Notes under the pieces: model-generated
What the model was told of the DNA's origin: nothing
What the model saw: the letters and a program-made list of their open reading frames with translations, nothing else
The model's database searches: none
In this document: positions 29,833 through 39,280 of the stretch, piece after piece
How positions within the stretch are numbered: position 1 is the stretch's first letter
Layout of the letters: each line of letters opens with the position of its first letter
Position numbers and translations under genes: made by a program
Assembly: GCF_008087665.1 (NCBI RefSeq)
Contig: NZ_CP042912.1
Location: 4,836,001-4,900,000, forward strand
DNA: 64,000 nt
Direction of reading: 5' to 3'
Source: Mariniblastus fucicola
Lineage (GTDB): Bacteria > Planctomycetota > Planctomycetia > Pirellulales > Pirellulaceae

Positions 29833-30962
29833 ATGAAAACGAAGTCAGAACGTTTTGTTGTTGATTTGACTGATAGCGAACGTCATTTACTCAAAGACTT
29901 GATTCGCAAAGGCGGTAAGTCGGTTTCTGTTCTTGGTCGAGCTCGCGTTCTGCTCAAAGCCGACCAGGGAAAGACTGATCAGGAGAACGCAGAGTTTTCC
30001 GGAGTGAGCCTTTCGACGGTATTTCGCATTCGTCGGCGGTTCGTCGAAGAGGGGTTGGAGTCGGCAGTGTTTCGCAAGAACACTGGCAAGCGAATTTATC
30101 GTAAGCTTGACGGTAAAGCTGAGGCGACGTTGATTGCAACTGCATGTAGTGAAGCTCCCGAGGGCAGAAGTCGGTGGACATTGCGTTTGCTTGCTGATCG
30201 TCTGATCGCTTTGGAAGTTGTCGACTCGGTCAGCCACGAGTGTGTCCGCGAGACGCTGAAAAAAACGAACTCAAGCCTCACTTGAAGGAGCAGTGGGTGA
30301 TCCCTCCCGAGAAGAACGCTGAATTCGTAGCTGCCATGGAAGATGTCCTTGAGGTGTATCAACGCCCCTACGACGCCAAACGTCCTGTTGTGTGTCTTGA
30401 CGAAACGAGCAAGCAACTCGTTGGCGAAACTCGAACTCCAATCCCCGCCAAGCCGGGCACTCCAGCTCGAGAGGACTACGAATACAAACGCAACGGTGTT
30501 GCGAACCTGTTTATGCTTTTTGAGCCACTGGCAGGGTGGCGCCACGTCGAGGTGACCGATCGACGAACGAAAGTTGACTTCGCCCATGTCGTCAAGAAAC
30601 TTGTTGACGAGCTTGATCCTGACGCGGAGAAAATTGTCTTGGTCATGGATAACCTCAACACCCACAAGCCTGGCTCACTGTACGAGGCCTTTGAACCGCA
30701 GGAGGCTCGTCGGTTGATCGAGAAGTTGGAAATCCACTATACGCCCAAACACGGCAGCTGGCTCAACATGGCCGAAACCGAACTGGCTTCGCTGGCAAAG
30801 CAATGTCTCAACAGGCGAATCCCAACCAAAAAGACACTCGAAAAACAGGTTGCAGCCTGGAACCGTGGAAGAAACGAGTCGGAAGCAACCGTTGATTGGC
30901 AATTCAAAACTGACGATGCAAGAATAAAACTAAAGAAGCTTTACCCATCAATTCAGCTCTGA
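29833..30962 (+). CDS. IS630-family transposase made by -1 frameshift
   Basis: The first frame (29833-30285) encodes an N-terminal helix-turn-helix part with SGVSLSTVFRIRRRFVEEGLE. The second frame (through 30962) encodes the DDE domain: VVCLDETSKQL (near 188), KIVLVMDNLNTH (near 271) and WLNMAETELA (near 313). The two join at the A7 run at 30259-30265, giving ETLKKNELKPHLKEQW, a sequence continuous with full-length relatives. A GGAGG-type site precedes the ATG at 29833. It is probably functional. Confidence 0.9.
30259..30265 (+). other. A7 slippery site for -1 frameshifting
   Basis: Seven A residues follow CTG in the first frame (Leu-Lys-Lys). Slipping back one base places the ribosome in the frame of the DDE domain. 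Without the slip, translation ends after seven more codons. It could instead be a single-base mutation, but a frameshift is known in IS630 elements. Confidence 0.75.
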
Positions 30963-31659
30963 CAGACCACTAGTTACTGCGTGTTCCATGCCGGCTTCGG
31001 CAGACGTAGTGCTGACCTTCGATTCAGACACCGAAGGCTTTGCTGTCACCGGCACGACCACCGGAGCAGTTGTATCGCACGCGATCGTCGGCGGCGAAGG
31101 CATGCTAAAACTGGAAGCTCCTGCCGGTTGGGCTGGTGACATGGCCAAACTGGATGCATCCAATTGGTCATCTGCACTGTTTGATGAAGTCACTGCCGCA
31201 GCGGTCAATGGCGGAACGATCAGTTACGACGTTTTGATTCTGGAATCGGACCAAACTTACACAACCGCCCCACAGTGGTTTGAAACAACGCACATCACGC
31301 AAGGAGAATTCGCCGGATACGACTCTGACACAGTTCGATACGGATTGAATTCAGGAAGCTGGCCTCTCGCCGGCGGCCAGTTTGCAACAACAGTTGTCGC
31401 TCCGATTACAACGACCGCTCCTGGCGCAGACGACGTCTCAGGCTACTTCGATGTTACAGATACGTGGCGTAACTTCCACTTTGGTCTGAACAACGACAGT
31501 GGCAACCTCACCGGCAACGCTGTCGTGTATTTCGACAATCTGACGTTCTCAGCCAACGCCGTTCCAGAGCCATCGACGCTCGCAATCCTCGGCGCCTTCG
31601 GTTTGATCGGCATGGTTCGCCGACGTCGCTAGATTGAACCAGCTTTGACAACAGGTACA

Positions 31660-31688
31660 GGCCGTGCCATTTGGGCACGGCCTTTTTT
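31660..31688 (+). terminator. Terminator of the PEP-CTERM gene
   Basis: A perfect 9-bp stem (GGCCGTGCC / GGCACGGCC, five-base loop) is followed by six T residues. It lies 27 bases after the TAG of the disrupted PEP-CTERM gene. Confidence 0.92.
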
Positions 31689-31706
31689 CGTACCAACATG
31701 ATATCG

Positions 31707-33008
31707 CTAGTTATTGAAGAACGGCATTAAATTGTGGCTTTCCACGCTGATGGTTTCCACTTCGTAAGTCACCGTTGCAGCATCCATTTCTGCATCATCG
31801 ACTCCCCGACCTCCGTCGACCGTTGTCTCGTGACCGAGCTTGACTCCGCACAGCTTCACTGAGTCGTTGCCGTCACCGAGGGAGACATCAAGGTAGTCTC
31901 CGATCTCGACGCTATTTAACTTGACCACGTCGCTACCGTTATCAGTGTCGACCACGAGATCTCGCTTGAAAAGTCCACCCTGGAAGTGGAATTGATCAAC
32001 TTGATCGCCGCCGAAGACTTCAAGGTCGCGATCGCAATCGACATCTGAGAAATATCCGTAGTTGTTTCCGTCACGAGAAGCTCCGAGATCAATGACGGAC
32101 TGATCTGCCAAGTCACATTGAACCAACATTGCGTAGTCAGTCCCTTTGCCGGTCGTGACATAGAGGGTTTCCGATTGAACCGCGAACAATCTCAAAAAGT
32201 CATCCTCGGAAGTTCGGTTGAAAAGCGTGCCGGTCGTGGCGACTTCAATGTTTCTGGTAAAGACATTCCAGAGCGTAAAATCAGTCTTGGCCGAGTCGCG
32301 ATCAGCAGTCAGCCAAACCGATGATGGTTCAGGCGACACTCCGGTGCAAATCGGGCAGTACAAGCCAACGTCACCCCATGTCGTGTCGACATTGAAGATT
32401 GTCGCTTTGGTAGCCATCGCTCGAATCGCTCCAAGAAACCCGTCGACCGAAACCAGTTCGGCCTGTAGATCCGCACATCGAAACCGGCACTGGTTCAAGT
32501 GGACCCGTGACTTCGACAGTGTTGGATCGAGTGAGGTTGGCATCAGAAAACCGGTGGGACTATCGCCTACAAACAGAAAGTCGCCTTCGCAATCTTCGAC
32601 CTGCACTGAATCGTCGCCGGCTCCCATGATGGCGCCAAAGTTTGTAATTTTACAATTTGAAACGAACGCTTCTCCCGACCGGAATTCGTGTTCGAGCAAC
32701 AGCTCTTCAATCTGCAGATCATGAACATAAAACGTATCTCTGCCGCTTTTTAGATTTATATGTATTGCAGCAATGCCTGTTGGCGAAAAGTACTGGGCGC
32801 TTTGCCCGTTGATCGTTGTCCCGGCGTATCCTCTGACGACGATGCTCTTGGTGTTAAAGAATACTTCAACAGAATTGTCGCCGTTGTTTCCATCGATTTC
32901 GATCAGCCCGCTGCTGCTGGTAGCGATGATGTTGCTGCAAAACCCGGGCGCTGCTGCCACAAGACAAACGAGCGTGGCGAACAGAAAACGTGTTTGATGG
33001 CTTGACAT
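31707..33008 (-). CDS. Secreted beta-helix-like protein of unknown function
   Basis: The start at 33008 follows a GGGA site and gives a signal peptide MSSHQTRFLFATLVCLVAA ending near PGFCS. The mature 405 residues alternate short strands with turns such as NGDNSVEVFF, SGRDTFYVHDL, GAGDDSVQVEDC, NGSDVVKLNSVEIGD and LGDGNDSVKLCGV. The repeating G-D-D/N-S-V pattern suggests a right-handed beta helix, as in planctomycete surface proteins. Many Cys may form disulfides. I do not recognise the family; it faces the insertion-sequence region on the opposite strand. Confidence 0.65.
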   Translation of the reverse strand: MSSHQTRFLFATLVCLVAAAPGFCSNIIATSSSGLIEIDGNNGDNSVEVFFNTKSIVVRGYAGTTINGQSAQYFSPTGIAAIHINLKSGRDTFYVHDLQIEELLLEHEFRSGEAFVSNCKITNFGAIMGAGDDSVQVEDCEGDFLFVGDSPTGFLMPTSLDPTLSKSRVHLNQCRFRCADLQAELVSVDGFLGAIRAMATKATIFNVDTTWGDVGLYCPICTGVSPEPSSVWLTADRDSAKTDFTLWNVFTRNIEVATTGTLFNRTSEDDFLRLFAVQSETLYVTTGKGTDYAMLVQCDLADQSVIDLGASRDGNNYGYFSDVDCDRDLEVFGGDQVDQFHFQGGLFKRDLVVDTDNGSDVVKLNSVEIGDYLDVSLGDGNDSVKLCGVKLGHETTVDGGRGVDDAEMDAATVTYEVETISVESHNLMPFFNN

Positions 33009-33404
33009 GATTTTTCCCAATTTCGGTGAATGCATTGCGGTGGACGTACGTGGAGACCGCGGACGCCCGTGGTGAAGATGGCTTATTTACACAGCGTGTT
33101 GCCACGAAAAAGCGCACAAAGATTCTGGAAGAAACAGGATTTTTTTTCTGGCGCCCGCACGGCAGAGGACTCAGAGACCCCGTGAAAGTAAATCTGGACC
33201 GTTGCGAAGCAGACGAAAATTGGCCAAACCAAACGAGTGGTCTACCAGAACGGATATGACCAGCGGAACGGGTCCAATATCAAGCTTGGGCGAGCATGCT
33301 TGCGCGCTAGCAAACAGGGCGCTCTTCGATTGAGTCTTTACAATCCACCAAGCCTGATCGGTGTCACGCCACAGGACCTTTTCCCGTCCCGTCCGCGTGG
33401 CGAA
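33009..33404. other. Intergenic region, no gene seen
   Basis: It carries the upstream region of the beta-helix-like gene and the 3' end of ggt on the same strand. No terminator with a clear U-tract was found. Confidence 0.4.
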
Positions 33405-35132
33405 CTACTCTGACCCCATAGCGGAACCCGGGACTCGGGGATCGTGCACGCCCGTAAAAATTCCGGTCTCGGGATCGCGAGAAATCAACTGGCTCACACC
33501 CACATTGTCGGAATCGGCAATCTGTAGCTCGTGCCCAAACGAAGACAGCTCTGCCTTCAACGATTCGTCCATCGTCGACTCAACACGCAAACGATCTGGC
33601 GACCATTGGTGATGGAAGCGAGCCGCTCCAATCGCATCCTGTGGCGTCATCCCGAAATCGACAACGCGAATAATCGTCGACGCGACTTGCGTGATAATCT
33701 TCGGGCCACCCGCAGCCCCCAATGTCATCACTGGTTTTCCGTCCTTGAGAACAATCGTGGGGCTCATGCTCGACAACGGCCGCTTGCCAGGTTGAATCGC
33801 ATTGTTGTCCGCGCCGATCAAATCAAAAGCGTTGGGAACGCCAGGTGCGATTGCGAAATCGTCCATCTCATTATTCAGAATCACTCCCGTACCTGGCACG
33901 ATGACTTTCGAGCCAAACGTCGTGTTGATCGTTGAAGTGATCGCAACCCAATTGCCTTCCTCGTCCGCGGTCGCGATGTGCGTCGTGTGTCGATCCCGGA
34001 AAACGTCTGCCGGATTCGGCGGGCAGCCATGGGACTGAACATCTGACACAAATCCGGGATCAATCAGCTTGGCAAGTTCGCAAGCGTAAGGTTTGCAAAT
34101 CAGGCTTTTGGGAACGTTGGCAAACGCCGGATCCCCTGGCCAATGAGCGCGATCCGCGAAAGCCAGCTTCATCGCTTCGGCAATCAGGTGAATCGCCTCG
34201 GCCCGATTGCGCTGAGCGATCGCTGCGAGGTCGAAGTGTTCGACAATGTTGAGAATCTGAGCCACGTGAATGCCACCGGAGCTTGGCGGCGGAAATCCGA
34301 CCACGCAAACGTTGCGATACAGCGTAGCCACGGGAGCCCGATCCACGGTCTGGTAGTTGGCAAAATCGGATTCGGTAATGGCTCCTCCGGATTTTCGCAT
34401 CCATTCCGAAACCGATTTGGCGAACGGTCCGCGGTAGAACCAGTCCGTCCCGTTCGCGGCGATATTGCGATAAGTAGCGGCGAGATTTCGCTGCTGCAGA
34501 AGTTCCCCGGCGAGTTTGGGAGTTCCGTCCTCATGCAACAACAACGCAGCGGTTGCGGGAAACAGTTTGATTCGTTCTTGTGTTCGCGCGATCCGGGAAC
34601 TGTATAGCGGCGTGATCCTGAAACCTTCTTCCGCGATTTGGGCGGCAGGTTCGAGAAGTTCCGGAAACGCCCGCCTTCCGTGACGCGAGACGGCTTGTTC
34701 GAGGGCCAACAAAGCTCCAGGCACCGCGACAGCCCGTGCTCCGGTTTGAGATTGAGCAGACTGAATCTCTCCGTTTTCGTCTCGATAGAAATCCTGAAAC
34801 GCCATCGCCGGAGCAGTCTCACGGCCATCGATCGCATATAGCTGTCCGTCAGACGTATGGATCAGGATGAAGCAACCTCCTCCGATCCCGGAGTTGTAAC
34901 CGTCGACAACGCCCAGTGTCAGAGCCGCCGCAACGGCTGCATCGACTGCGTTTCCACCGCCACGAATCGCATCGAGACCTGCCTGAGTCGCGATCGGCGA
35001 TACGGTCGCCACCATGTTTTTCTTGCTGTGGCCGACGTTCGTTGGCTGACACGCGGACGCGTCGGCGAAGCAGATCGCTGCGATGGAAACGGCCAGCAAA
35101 GCGGCTGAGAATATAGAATAGCGCGTTTTCAT
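33405..35132 (-). CDS. ggt: Gamma-glutamyltransferase
   Basis: The enzyme cleaves or transfers gamma-glutamyl groups, for example from glutathione, outside the cytoplasm. The 575-residue precursor has a signal peptide (about 1-28, ending DASAC). Family features are GGNAVDAAVAAALTLGVVDGYNSGIGGGCF and PPPSSGGIHVAQIL. The autoprocessing site is DRHTTHIATADEEGN with the nucleophile Thr near 381, so it should mature into two subunits. NEMDDFAIAPGVPNAFDLIG and SSMSPTIVLKDGKPVMTLGAAGG complete the active site. A good GGAT-type site precedes the ATG. Confidence 0.95.
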   Translation of the reverse strand: MKTRYSIFSAALLAVSIAAICFADASACQPTNVGHSKKNMVATVSPIATQAGLDAIRGGGNAVDAAVAAALTLGVVDGYNSGIGGGCFILIHTSDGQLYAIDGRETAPAMAFQDFYRDENGEIQSAQSQTGARAVAVPGALLALEQAVSRHGRRAFPELLEPAAQIAEEGFRITPLYSSRIARTQERIKLFPATAALLLHEDGTPKLAGELLQQRNLAATYRNIAANGTDWFYRGPFAKSVSEWMRKSGGAITESDFANYQTVDRAPVATLYRNVCVVGFPPPSSGGIHVAQILNIVEHFDLAAIAQRNRAEAIHLIAEAMKLAFADRAHWPGDPAFANVPKSLICKPYACELAKLIDPGFVSDVQSHGCPPNPADVFRDRHTTHIATADEEGNWVAITSTINTTFGSKVIVPGTGVILNNEMDDFAIAPGVPNAFDLIGADNNAIQPGKRPLSSMSPTIVLKDGKPVMTLGAAGGPKIITQVASTIIRVVDFGMTPQDAIGAARFHHQWSPDRLRVESTMDESLKAELSSFGHELQIADSDNVGVSQLISRDPETGIFTGVHDPRVPGSAMGSE

Positions 35133-35635
35133 GATCCTTCACGTGTGGAAAGTGGGAGCCTGATTTCCTTACTTAATTGATCATAATTACCCAAACTAAT
35201 CCATACGCGAAGAGCGAATTTAGAACTGGAGAATGGTAGCTGTCGGCTAACGCATTCGCGCAGCTCTTTTGAGGGCCGGCCATGCAGATTGAACACCTCC
35301 TGTTGTTCACCAGTGAAGGACGAATGGTTGTGTGGCTTTGTTCCGGTCGCCCGTTCTGACAAGTTCGCGCGTTGAGTCAAAGTTTCGCGGCAGTTGAGGC
35401 AATGTACTCGGCCAAGCACAACGCAGATCATGCATCAACGGTCCGGAAACAGCCGCTTCTTTCGAATACCGGACATTGCGGCGTCCTGTCGCCAAGCCCC
35501 GGTCCAACTCGTCCGCCGTGGACGGAATCGAATATCGGCAATCGAAATCGTCCGTTGCAGCTTGCCAGTCTCGATTGAAAGCGAGATGATGAAAACGCGC
35601 GAAACTCCATTTTATTCTTTTTCAGGAGTAAACCG
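35133..35635. other. Divergent intergenic region, 503 bases
   Basis: It separates ggt from a lipoprotein gene on the other strand and should hold both promoters. Short frames on both strands lack ribosome-binding sites; I see no gene or RNA. Confidence 0.45.
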
Positions 35636-36499
35636 ATGAAGGCTGAACAATTCACGATTCCGCTCGCCCTGTTGATCACAATACTGGCCGGATGCTCAAG
35701 GCCGACGATGGCTCAATCGACTTTTGATCTTGAGCCGCCAATTCAGGCCAGCACGAATTCTTCTCAAGTCACCCTCTCGCCGGACCCCGCCGCGTTGCCG
35801 GTTTTCCGATTTGCGACTGCTGAATTTGACGATGCGGGAAACCTGAACATTGTCACCAAGCACGCGACTCAGACGCTGGTCGCTCCGATGCCAGGTCAAA
35901 TTGACCCAGAGCTCGACCCCAAAGGCATTCCCTACACGGAGAAAGTTACGCAGACCTACACCGTCGCCGTTCCCTACACTGAGAAAGACGACGACGGCAA
36001 TGTTGTCAGTAAGATTCGAACTGAAACCAGAACCCGTCAGGTTCCGTTGACTCGTTATCGAGCCCGCAACGCGGAGGAACAGGCTGAGTTCGAAGCCAGG
36101 GTTGCCGAACACAAAGCGGAATTGGAAGCCGCCGGAGACGACGTCATAAATCCAGCGGTCCCGAAAAACGTCACGATGGAGTACACCGTTAACGTGCCAC
36201 AACCTGTCACCGAAGATGGCAAGGTCGTCATGAAGACGCGGGCAGAAACCAGAAAACGAACGGTTGTTGTATACCGCGGCAAATCGGAGACGAAAACTGA
36301 GCTCACGACGAAAACCTATTCACTGGACGAGGTGAAGTGCTATGGCGTCGATGGAAGCGAGCTGGATGCTGAATCGCTGAAGCAACGACTGGTCGAGCGG
36401 CAGCCTGTGATTTTGCTAAACAGCATCGAAGGGATCACGCCGTTCTTCGAAACGCTGCTCAACCCGAACGCGATTTTCGTTGTTGAGCCTCAGGAATAG
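35636..36499 (+). CDS. Lipoprotein with YT-motif repeats, unknown function
   Basis: The N-terminus MKAEQFTIPLALLITILAGC is a lipoprotein signal with the lipobox Cys at 20. The middle repeats a planctomycete-style pattern: GIPYTEKVTQTYTVAVPYTEK and then TMEYTVNVPQPVTED. Between them lies a charged helical segment, EEQAEFEARVAEHKAELEAAG. The C-terminal 70 residues, KCYGVDGSELDAESLKQRL onward, form a small domain often found after such repeats. Function is unknown; membrane anchoring is inferred from the lipobox. The 3' end overlaps the convergent gene by 41 bases. Confidence 0.65.
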   Translation: MKAEQFTIPLALLITILAGCSRPTMAQSTFDLEPPIQASTNSSQVTLSPDPAALPVFRFATAEFDDAGNLNIVTKHATQTLVAPMPGQIDPELDPKGIPYTEKVTQTYTVAVPYTEKDDDGNVVSKIRTETRTRQVPLTRYRARNAEEQAEFEARVAEHKAELEAAGDDVINPAVPKNVTMEYTVNVPQPVTEDGKVVMKTRAETRKRTVVVYRGKSETKTELTTKTYSLDEVKCYGVDGSELDAESLKQRLVERQPVILLNSIEGITPFFETLLNPNAIFVVEPQE

Positions 36500-37301
36500 A
36501 GTCCGTTCGTTTCGTGTCGTGCAGTCCAACCAGTGACAATCCAATCAGGCAGGTCACGACTGAAAATAGCGACAGGTTGTTCGTTAACGCGATTCCGCAC
36601 AACACAATCATGGCCACGATCGATGCAACCTTTCGCGGCATCAGCCAAAGAAACGCGCAAATGCTCTCGCTGACCAGAACCATTCGCGAATGCCATGTGG
36701 CAAACTCTCGCAATCCCGCTTCGGTCATCGATTCACGCAGCAGGTTGTAAGTCCAAAAATCCCGACCCTTGAAGTAGATCTCATGAAGGACTTCGCCGGA
36801 CCAATATCCGGGCGTTAGCTTTCCAATCGTGCCGCCAAGAAAGATCAGGCTGAGGATGACGTGCGACAGCCAGGCGGCTCGCGGGTACAACGTTTGAAAT
36901 GATTCTCCTAACCGCGTCGTTAACCATAAACACCACAGCGAAGTCCAGGCACACGTCAGAAATGTGACGTCGTTGTAAGCGTTTTGATGAACGCAAAGAA
37001 TCGACAAACCAACAACGCTTCCGCAGCCCAGCAACAACAGCGGACGTTTGGCTCGAATAAAAATCGTCAACGCAGAGCAGGTCGTGGCGATTGCGTAGGC
37101 GGCTACCAAAACAAACTGAGACCGAAAAAAATCGGGGAAGAACGGATCGACGAGAGGATACTGCTCGTTGACGCCCAGCGAGAACCAATAGAACCGCACT
37201 TTCCAAATCAGCGACACCAGGATCCCGGCGTGTACCAGCTTCAACAACGAAAGCGTTTCTCCTTCGCCAGCGATCTGTTTGTCAGCTTCGCTACTGAGCA
37301 T
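36459..37301 (-). CDS. Polytopic membrane protein, DoxX/HTTM-like
   Basis: The 280-residue protein has about seven predicted membrane segments. These include LLKLVHAGILVSLIWKVRF, FVLVAAYAIATTCSALTIFI, LLLLGCGSVVGLSIL and a region HVILSLIFLGGTIGKLTPGYW. The His and charged residues inside HQNAYNDVTFLTCAW recall HTTM/DoxX-type proteins, but the assignment is weak. The start overlaps the upstream gene by 11 bases. Role unknown. Confidence 0.6.
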   Translation of the reverse strand: MLSSEADKQIAGEGETLSLLKLVHAGILVSLIWKVRFYWFSLGVNEQYPLVDPFFPDFFRSQFVLVAAYAIATTCSALTIFIRAKRPLLLLGCGSVVGLSILCVHQNAYNDVTFLTCAWTSLWCLWLTTRLGESFQTLYPRAAWLSHVILSLIFLGGTIGKLTPGYWSGEVLHEIYFKGRDFWTYNLLRESMTEAGLREFATWHSRMVLVSESICAFLWLMPRKVASIVAMIVLCGIALTNNLSLFSVVTCLIGLSLVGLHDTKRTDSIPEAQQRKSRSG

Positions 37302-37791
37302 CGTGCTGCACCCAGTTTTCGGAATAGCGTTGAACCAGCAGCGTGCCGTCCGGCTGCTCCTTGATTTCCCAACGCCCGATCAGTTCGGACTCGCGAAACT
37401 TCGTCGACATTTCAAACGTTCCGTGCTTCTGTTCCGCGAACCAGTGCGGCGAAAATTCTCCAAACGTCACGCAGCGTGCCGGGAAGTGATTTACGGGGCA
37501 GGCGAACCATGATTCGTGGTCGCTATCGATTGGAGCATCCCCGACCATTTCGTTGGTAAACTGCACGCTGTTTTCAAAGTTGTACATCGAAGGCACCGGC
37601 GCCATTGCCGCCCAAGCCGGGAACGACGGAGAAGCCAACTGAAAACGTCGCATCGCCTGTTCCCGGGTGGTTTGCGAAAACAGAATCGAAACAATCCAAC
37701 AGGAAATTACCAGCGCAACGAACAACAACGACAGCGCAAACCAGTCTTTCTGACGATAACTTTCAGCGATCAATTTTGCCGGACGAACCAT
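37291..37791 (-). CDS. Single-span membrane protein of unknown function
   Basis: The ATG at 37791 gives MVRPAKLIAESYRQKDWFAL with one membrane segment, LSLLFVALVISCWIVSILF (about 18-36). The extracytoplasmic part (about 130 residues) is not recognised. It probably forms a two-gene operon with the DoxX-like gene, with which it overlaps by 11 bases. A longer frame upstream exists but has no good start. Function unknown. Confidence 0.55.
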   Translation of the reverse strand: MVRPAKLIAESYRQKDWFALSLLFVALVISCWIVSILFSQTTREQAMRRFQLASPSFPAWAAMAPVPSMYNFENSVQFTNEMVGDAPIDSDHESWFACPVNHFPARCVTFGEFSPHWFAEQKHGTFEMSTKFRESELIGRWEIKEQPDGTLLVQRYSENWVQHDAQ

Positions 37792-37918
37792 GGCAAGAGA
37801 ATAGCAGAATCCAGCGAGCCACGGCCAGATTAGATTGCCGTCGCGAACCTGAGTTGACTCCAATGGTCTGATTGGCAAACAAACTCATCCTGCACGAACT
37901 ACTAACAGAAAGCAAATC

Positions 37919-38950
37919 ATGATCGAAATCGACGGCTCACAAGGCGAAAGCGGCGGACAAATCGTTCGATCTTCGCTGGCGCTGTCGTTGCTGACAGGGA
38001 CGCCATTTCGAATTTTCAATCTGCGAGCAGGTCGGAAAAAGCCGGGGCTCAAGCGGCAGCACCTGACCGCAGTCAATGCGGCCGCAGAAGTCGGAAACGC
38101 GATCGTTCGCGGTGCGGAAATCGGTTCGCGAGAAATTTTCTTCGAGCCCGGAACGGTTTCCCCAGGCGATTTCCGGTTTCAGATCTCGACCGCGGGCAGC
38201 ATCACATTGGTGCTGCAAACGGTGTTGCCAGCGTTGATGATGGCCGACGCGCCGTCAAGTTTGACTCTGTCCGGCGGCACTCACAACATGCTGGCGCCTC
38301 CGTTTGATTTCCTGGAGCGATCGTTTGTTCCGTTGTTGAATCGCATGGGACCGCAGGTCGATTTGAAGTTGAATCGGCACGGGTTTTATCCGGCTGGCGG
38401 AGGCGAGTTCGAGGCATCGATCGTTCCCGCAAAGCGTTTGCGTGGGCTGGAGATTGTTAGCCGTGGAAAGCTGTTGCAGCGTCGCGTTCGAGCCATCGTT
38501 TCAGAGTTGCCGATCGAAATCGCGCGACGGGAAACGGCTCGAGTCGTCCGCAAGATGAACTGGGATCGTACGCTTGAGGAGCAGGTCGTTGCTGCAGATC
38601 CGCAAGGGCCTGGCAACATTCTGTTCGCCGAGTTGGAGTACGATAATCTGACTTCTGTCTTCGCCGGGTTTGGACAACGCGGCGTGACGGCCGAGAACGT
38701 TGCAGATGCAGTCGTTCGTGACGTTCGTCGCTACCTGAAACACGATGCTCCCGTCGGACCACATCTGGCGGATCAATTGATGCTTCCGATGGCGATTGCG
38801 GCAGCAGTAAACGGAACGCCCAGCCAGTTTCGCACCGGTCCGTTGACCGGTCACTCGGAAACGCACGCGGTGATCATTCAACGGTTTTTGGAAGTGGATG
38901 TCGTTTTCAGCGAAAGTGATTCCGGTTCGGTTTCTGTCGCCATCACGTGA
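37919..38950 (+). CDS. rtcA: RNA 3'-terminal phosphate cyclase
   Basis: RtcA converts RNA 3'-phosphate ends to 2',3'-cyclic phosphate using ATP. The 343-residue protein begins IEIDGSQGESGGQIVRSSLA and continues with RAGRKKPGLKRQHLTAV, AGSITLVLQTVLPAL and HGFYPAGGGEFEA, all typical. The C-terminal catalytic His is in LTGHSETHAVI. HLADQLMLPMAIAA precedes it. No rtcB ligase or RtcR regulator gene lies alongside, unlike the usual E. coli operon. The start is the first ATG. Confidence 0.95.
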   Translation: MIEIDGSQGESGGQIVRSSLALSLLTGTPFRIFNLRAGRKKPGLKRQHLTAVNAAAEVGNAIVRGAEIGSREIFFEPGTVSPGDFRFQISTAGSITLVLQTVLPALMMADAPSSLTLSGGTHNMLAPPFDFLERSFVPLLNRMGPQVDLKLNRHGFYPAGGGEFEASIVPAKRLRGLEIVSRGKLLQRRVRAIVSELPIEIARRETARVVRKMNWDRTLEEQVVAADPQGPGNILFAELEYDNLTSVFAGFGQRGVTAENVADAVVRDVRRYLKHDAPVGPHLADQLMLPMAIAAAVNGTPSQFRTGPLTGHSETHAVIIQRFLEVDVVFSESDSGSVSVAIT

Positions 38951-39280
38951 CCGCAAAGGTGATCGATGGCGGCAGGAACGAGTTTCGCGCAGCCCGAGCG
39001 GCCATTTAATTCTTCAACTTTCGCCAGCCCGCAAAAACGGAACCCGGGGCTGACCCTCGAGACTGTCGTTCGCGAGCGATAGACGCTTTCTTCGGCTTAA
39101 CTGCGTCCAGCCGCACAATCGAACCGCTCCGCAAATCCGGAACAGACATCACAGGGCAGACGACCAAATCCTCGATCGGATTTTTGCCAAATCCCGTTCC
39201 AGAGGGTTAACCCTGACATTCCGTTCAAGACGAATGCTGTAATCGGACTCACCCTTCATTCCGTTTTACCAGGTGCATTC
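38951..39280. other. Intergenic region with a possible gene remnant
   Basis: On the minus strand a 47-codon frame (39149 to 39006) reads MSVPDLRSGSIVRLDAVKPK and onward in protein-like composition, and the same frame stays open further upstream without a start codon. It may be the remnant of a longer gene. Otherwise the region should hold the promoter of the downstream PEP-CTERM gene. Confidence 0.35.

Larger units (their letters stand above)
29760..30970 (+). mobile_element. IS630-family insertion sequence, 1211 bp
   Basis: It has imperfect 22-bp ends sharing GTCTGTCA after two variable bases, and a duplicated TA target (29758-29759 and 30971-30972). The TA is the centre of the CTAG copy made by the IS701 element, so this insertion is the younger of the two. 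One transposase in two frames fills the element, and its stop codon lies inside the right repeat. Confidence 0.9.
28184..31632 (+). pseudogene. PEP-CTERM protein gene split by two nested insertion sequences
   Basis: The first 40 bases (28184-28223) encode the start of a signal peptide, MIRRFATTLVVLL. The remaining 659 bases are at 30974-31632. Joining them, with the CTAG duplication counted once, gives one frame of 233 codons with no stop. The signal peptide then reads MIRRFATTLVVLLVTACSM and ends PASA-D. The C-terminus has the PEP-CTERM motif VPEPSTLAILGAFGLIG followed by MVRRRR, so exosortase processing would be expected. The domain between them is unknown but looks like a secreted beta-sandwich. 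An ATG at 30988 remains downstream but would lack the export signal, so the gene is inactivated or mislocalised. Confidence 0.9.
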
